Shown here piece after piece: positions 63,443-64,000 of a stretch of 64,000 nucleotides of DNA. Origin of the DNA: Argopecten irradians (taxonomy: Eukaryota; Mollusca; Bivalvia; Pectinida; Pectinidae). Both the position numbers and the translations under genes were made by a program. The notes under the pieces are model-generated. The model searched no databases. It was not told where the DNA came from and saw nothing but the letters and a program-made list of their open reading frames with translations. The first letter of the stretch is position 1. Each line of letters starts with the position of its first letter. The stretch lies in NCBI RefSeq assembly GCF_041381155.1, contig NC_091134.1:1484001-1548000 (forward strand). The letters are read 5' to 3'.

Positions 63443-63655
63443 CTGTAAGAAATGTTAAAACAATTTAAGCTATATATACAATACATATGGTATCACAATG
63501 ACTGTAATGCTGTAATTTTCACATTATTATAGGATATCTATGTTTGTTTGCGAAGCACAAAAAAACCTTTGGATCGGCACATAATTTTTTTTTTTATTTT
63601 TTTTAATGTTTTAAGTTATCAAACTTACATTTAATAATAGTGTAGACATGATGTT

Positions 63656-64000
63656 AAAGGCCCACTACCTTTCCGAAACGGCTTTTAATTTTTAAAACGG
63701 GAATGTAAAACAAGATCGATAATTTTGCAGAGTCTTTAAAATTATTAACTTACCGTTAATACTACATTTGTCATCACCTTCTGAACAATTTAATTAAAAT
63801 AAATAAAATGTTTATTTTCATAACGCGGGTCGTCCTAAATACCGCGCGGTAGTTGACTATGACTACGCCAGACGGCAAGACAGCGAGTTGACTCTCCACT
63901 GTTTTCATATATTACGCAGGAAATCTTGCATATGTTTGGTGTTGTAATCTTATTTTAGGTCATCGGTATGCATTTTCTGATGTTATTAATGTTTTTTAAG
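63656..64000. mobile_element. Second copy of the CACTACCTTTCCGAAACGG element, cut by the window edge
   Basis: It matches 36865-37228 along its whole visible length, with a few small gaps, in the same orientation. It sits upstream of the visible INTS11 exons, presumably in an INTS11 intron. Confidence 0.75.

Noticed and set aside
1-64000. CRISPR arrays, bacterial operons or phage-like systems
   Set aside because: The tandem arrays lack unique spacers, genes have spliceosomal introns, and no prokaryotic gene families were seen.

Overview
The window is nuclear DNA from an animal, most likely a bivalve mollusc (inference). It is AT-rich and gene-poor, its genes have GT-AG introns, and it is full of small transposons, tRNA-derived SINEs and minisatellites of the kind known from scallops, oysters and mussels. 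The gene set also fits: a ciliary docking-complex gene, a membrane C-type lectin with a Thr/Pro-rich stalk, a divergent Kv channel with duplicated tetramerisation exons, and the end of an Integrator gene. There is no sign of bacterial, plasmid or CRISPR content.

Layout. (1) 915-8213, plus strand: a complete ten-exon ODAD1/CCDC114-type gene whose exon phases join without a break into 556 residues. Introns 1, 2, 8 and 9 carry small inverted-repeat elements, and intron 2 holds a relic copy of part of exon 4. (2) 8214-15631: mostly noncoding, with one unassigned open exon (12701-13044). (3) 15632-24151, plus strand: a seven-exon gene whose phases join into 605 residues. The product is predicted to have a signal peptide, a C-type lectin domain, a long Thr/Pro stalk, one membrane helix and a tail rich in tyrosine motifs. 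Its third intron is a tandem array grown from the exon 3 end and splice donor. (4) 24152-34075: gene-poor, with a 769-bp TTAA-flanked element and a SINE. (5) 34076-44919, minus strand: a voltage-gated K+ channel locus with one exon for S1-S6 and two separate upstream exons, each coding a complete zinc-type T1 domain and each ending in the same phase. (6) 44920-62883: a gene desert with a fold-back element, a dispersed SINE-like family, 38-bp and 42-bp minisatellites, a 5'-truncated LINE, a long-TIR element and a tRNA-Glu-type SINE. (7) 62884-63442, minus strand: the last two coding exons of INTS11, whose 5' part lies beyond the window; another element copy runs off the right edge.

The genes are unrelated neighbours, not a pathway. 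The most notable signals are the two interchangeable T1 exons before a shared channel exon, the lectin receptor with a phosphotyrosine-type tail, the array of about 20 duplicated 5' splice sites inside that receptor gene, and a minisatellite that seems to have expanded from inside a dispersed element. Exon joins and alternative-splicing claims come from reading frames and splice consensus only; no transcript data were available.
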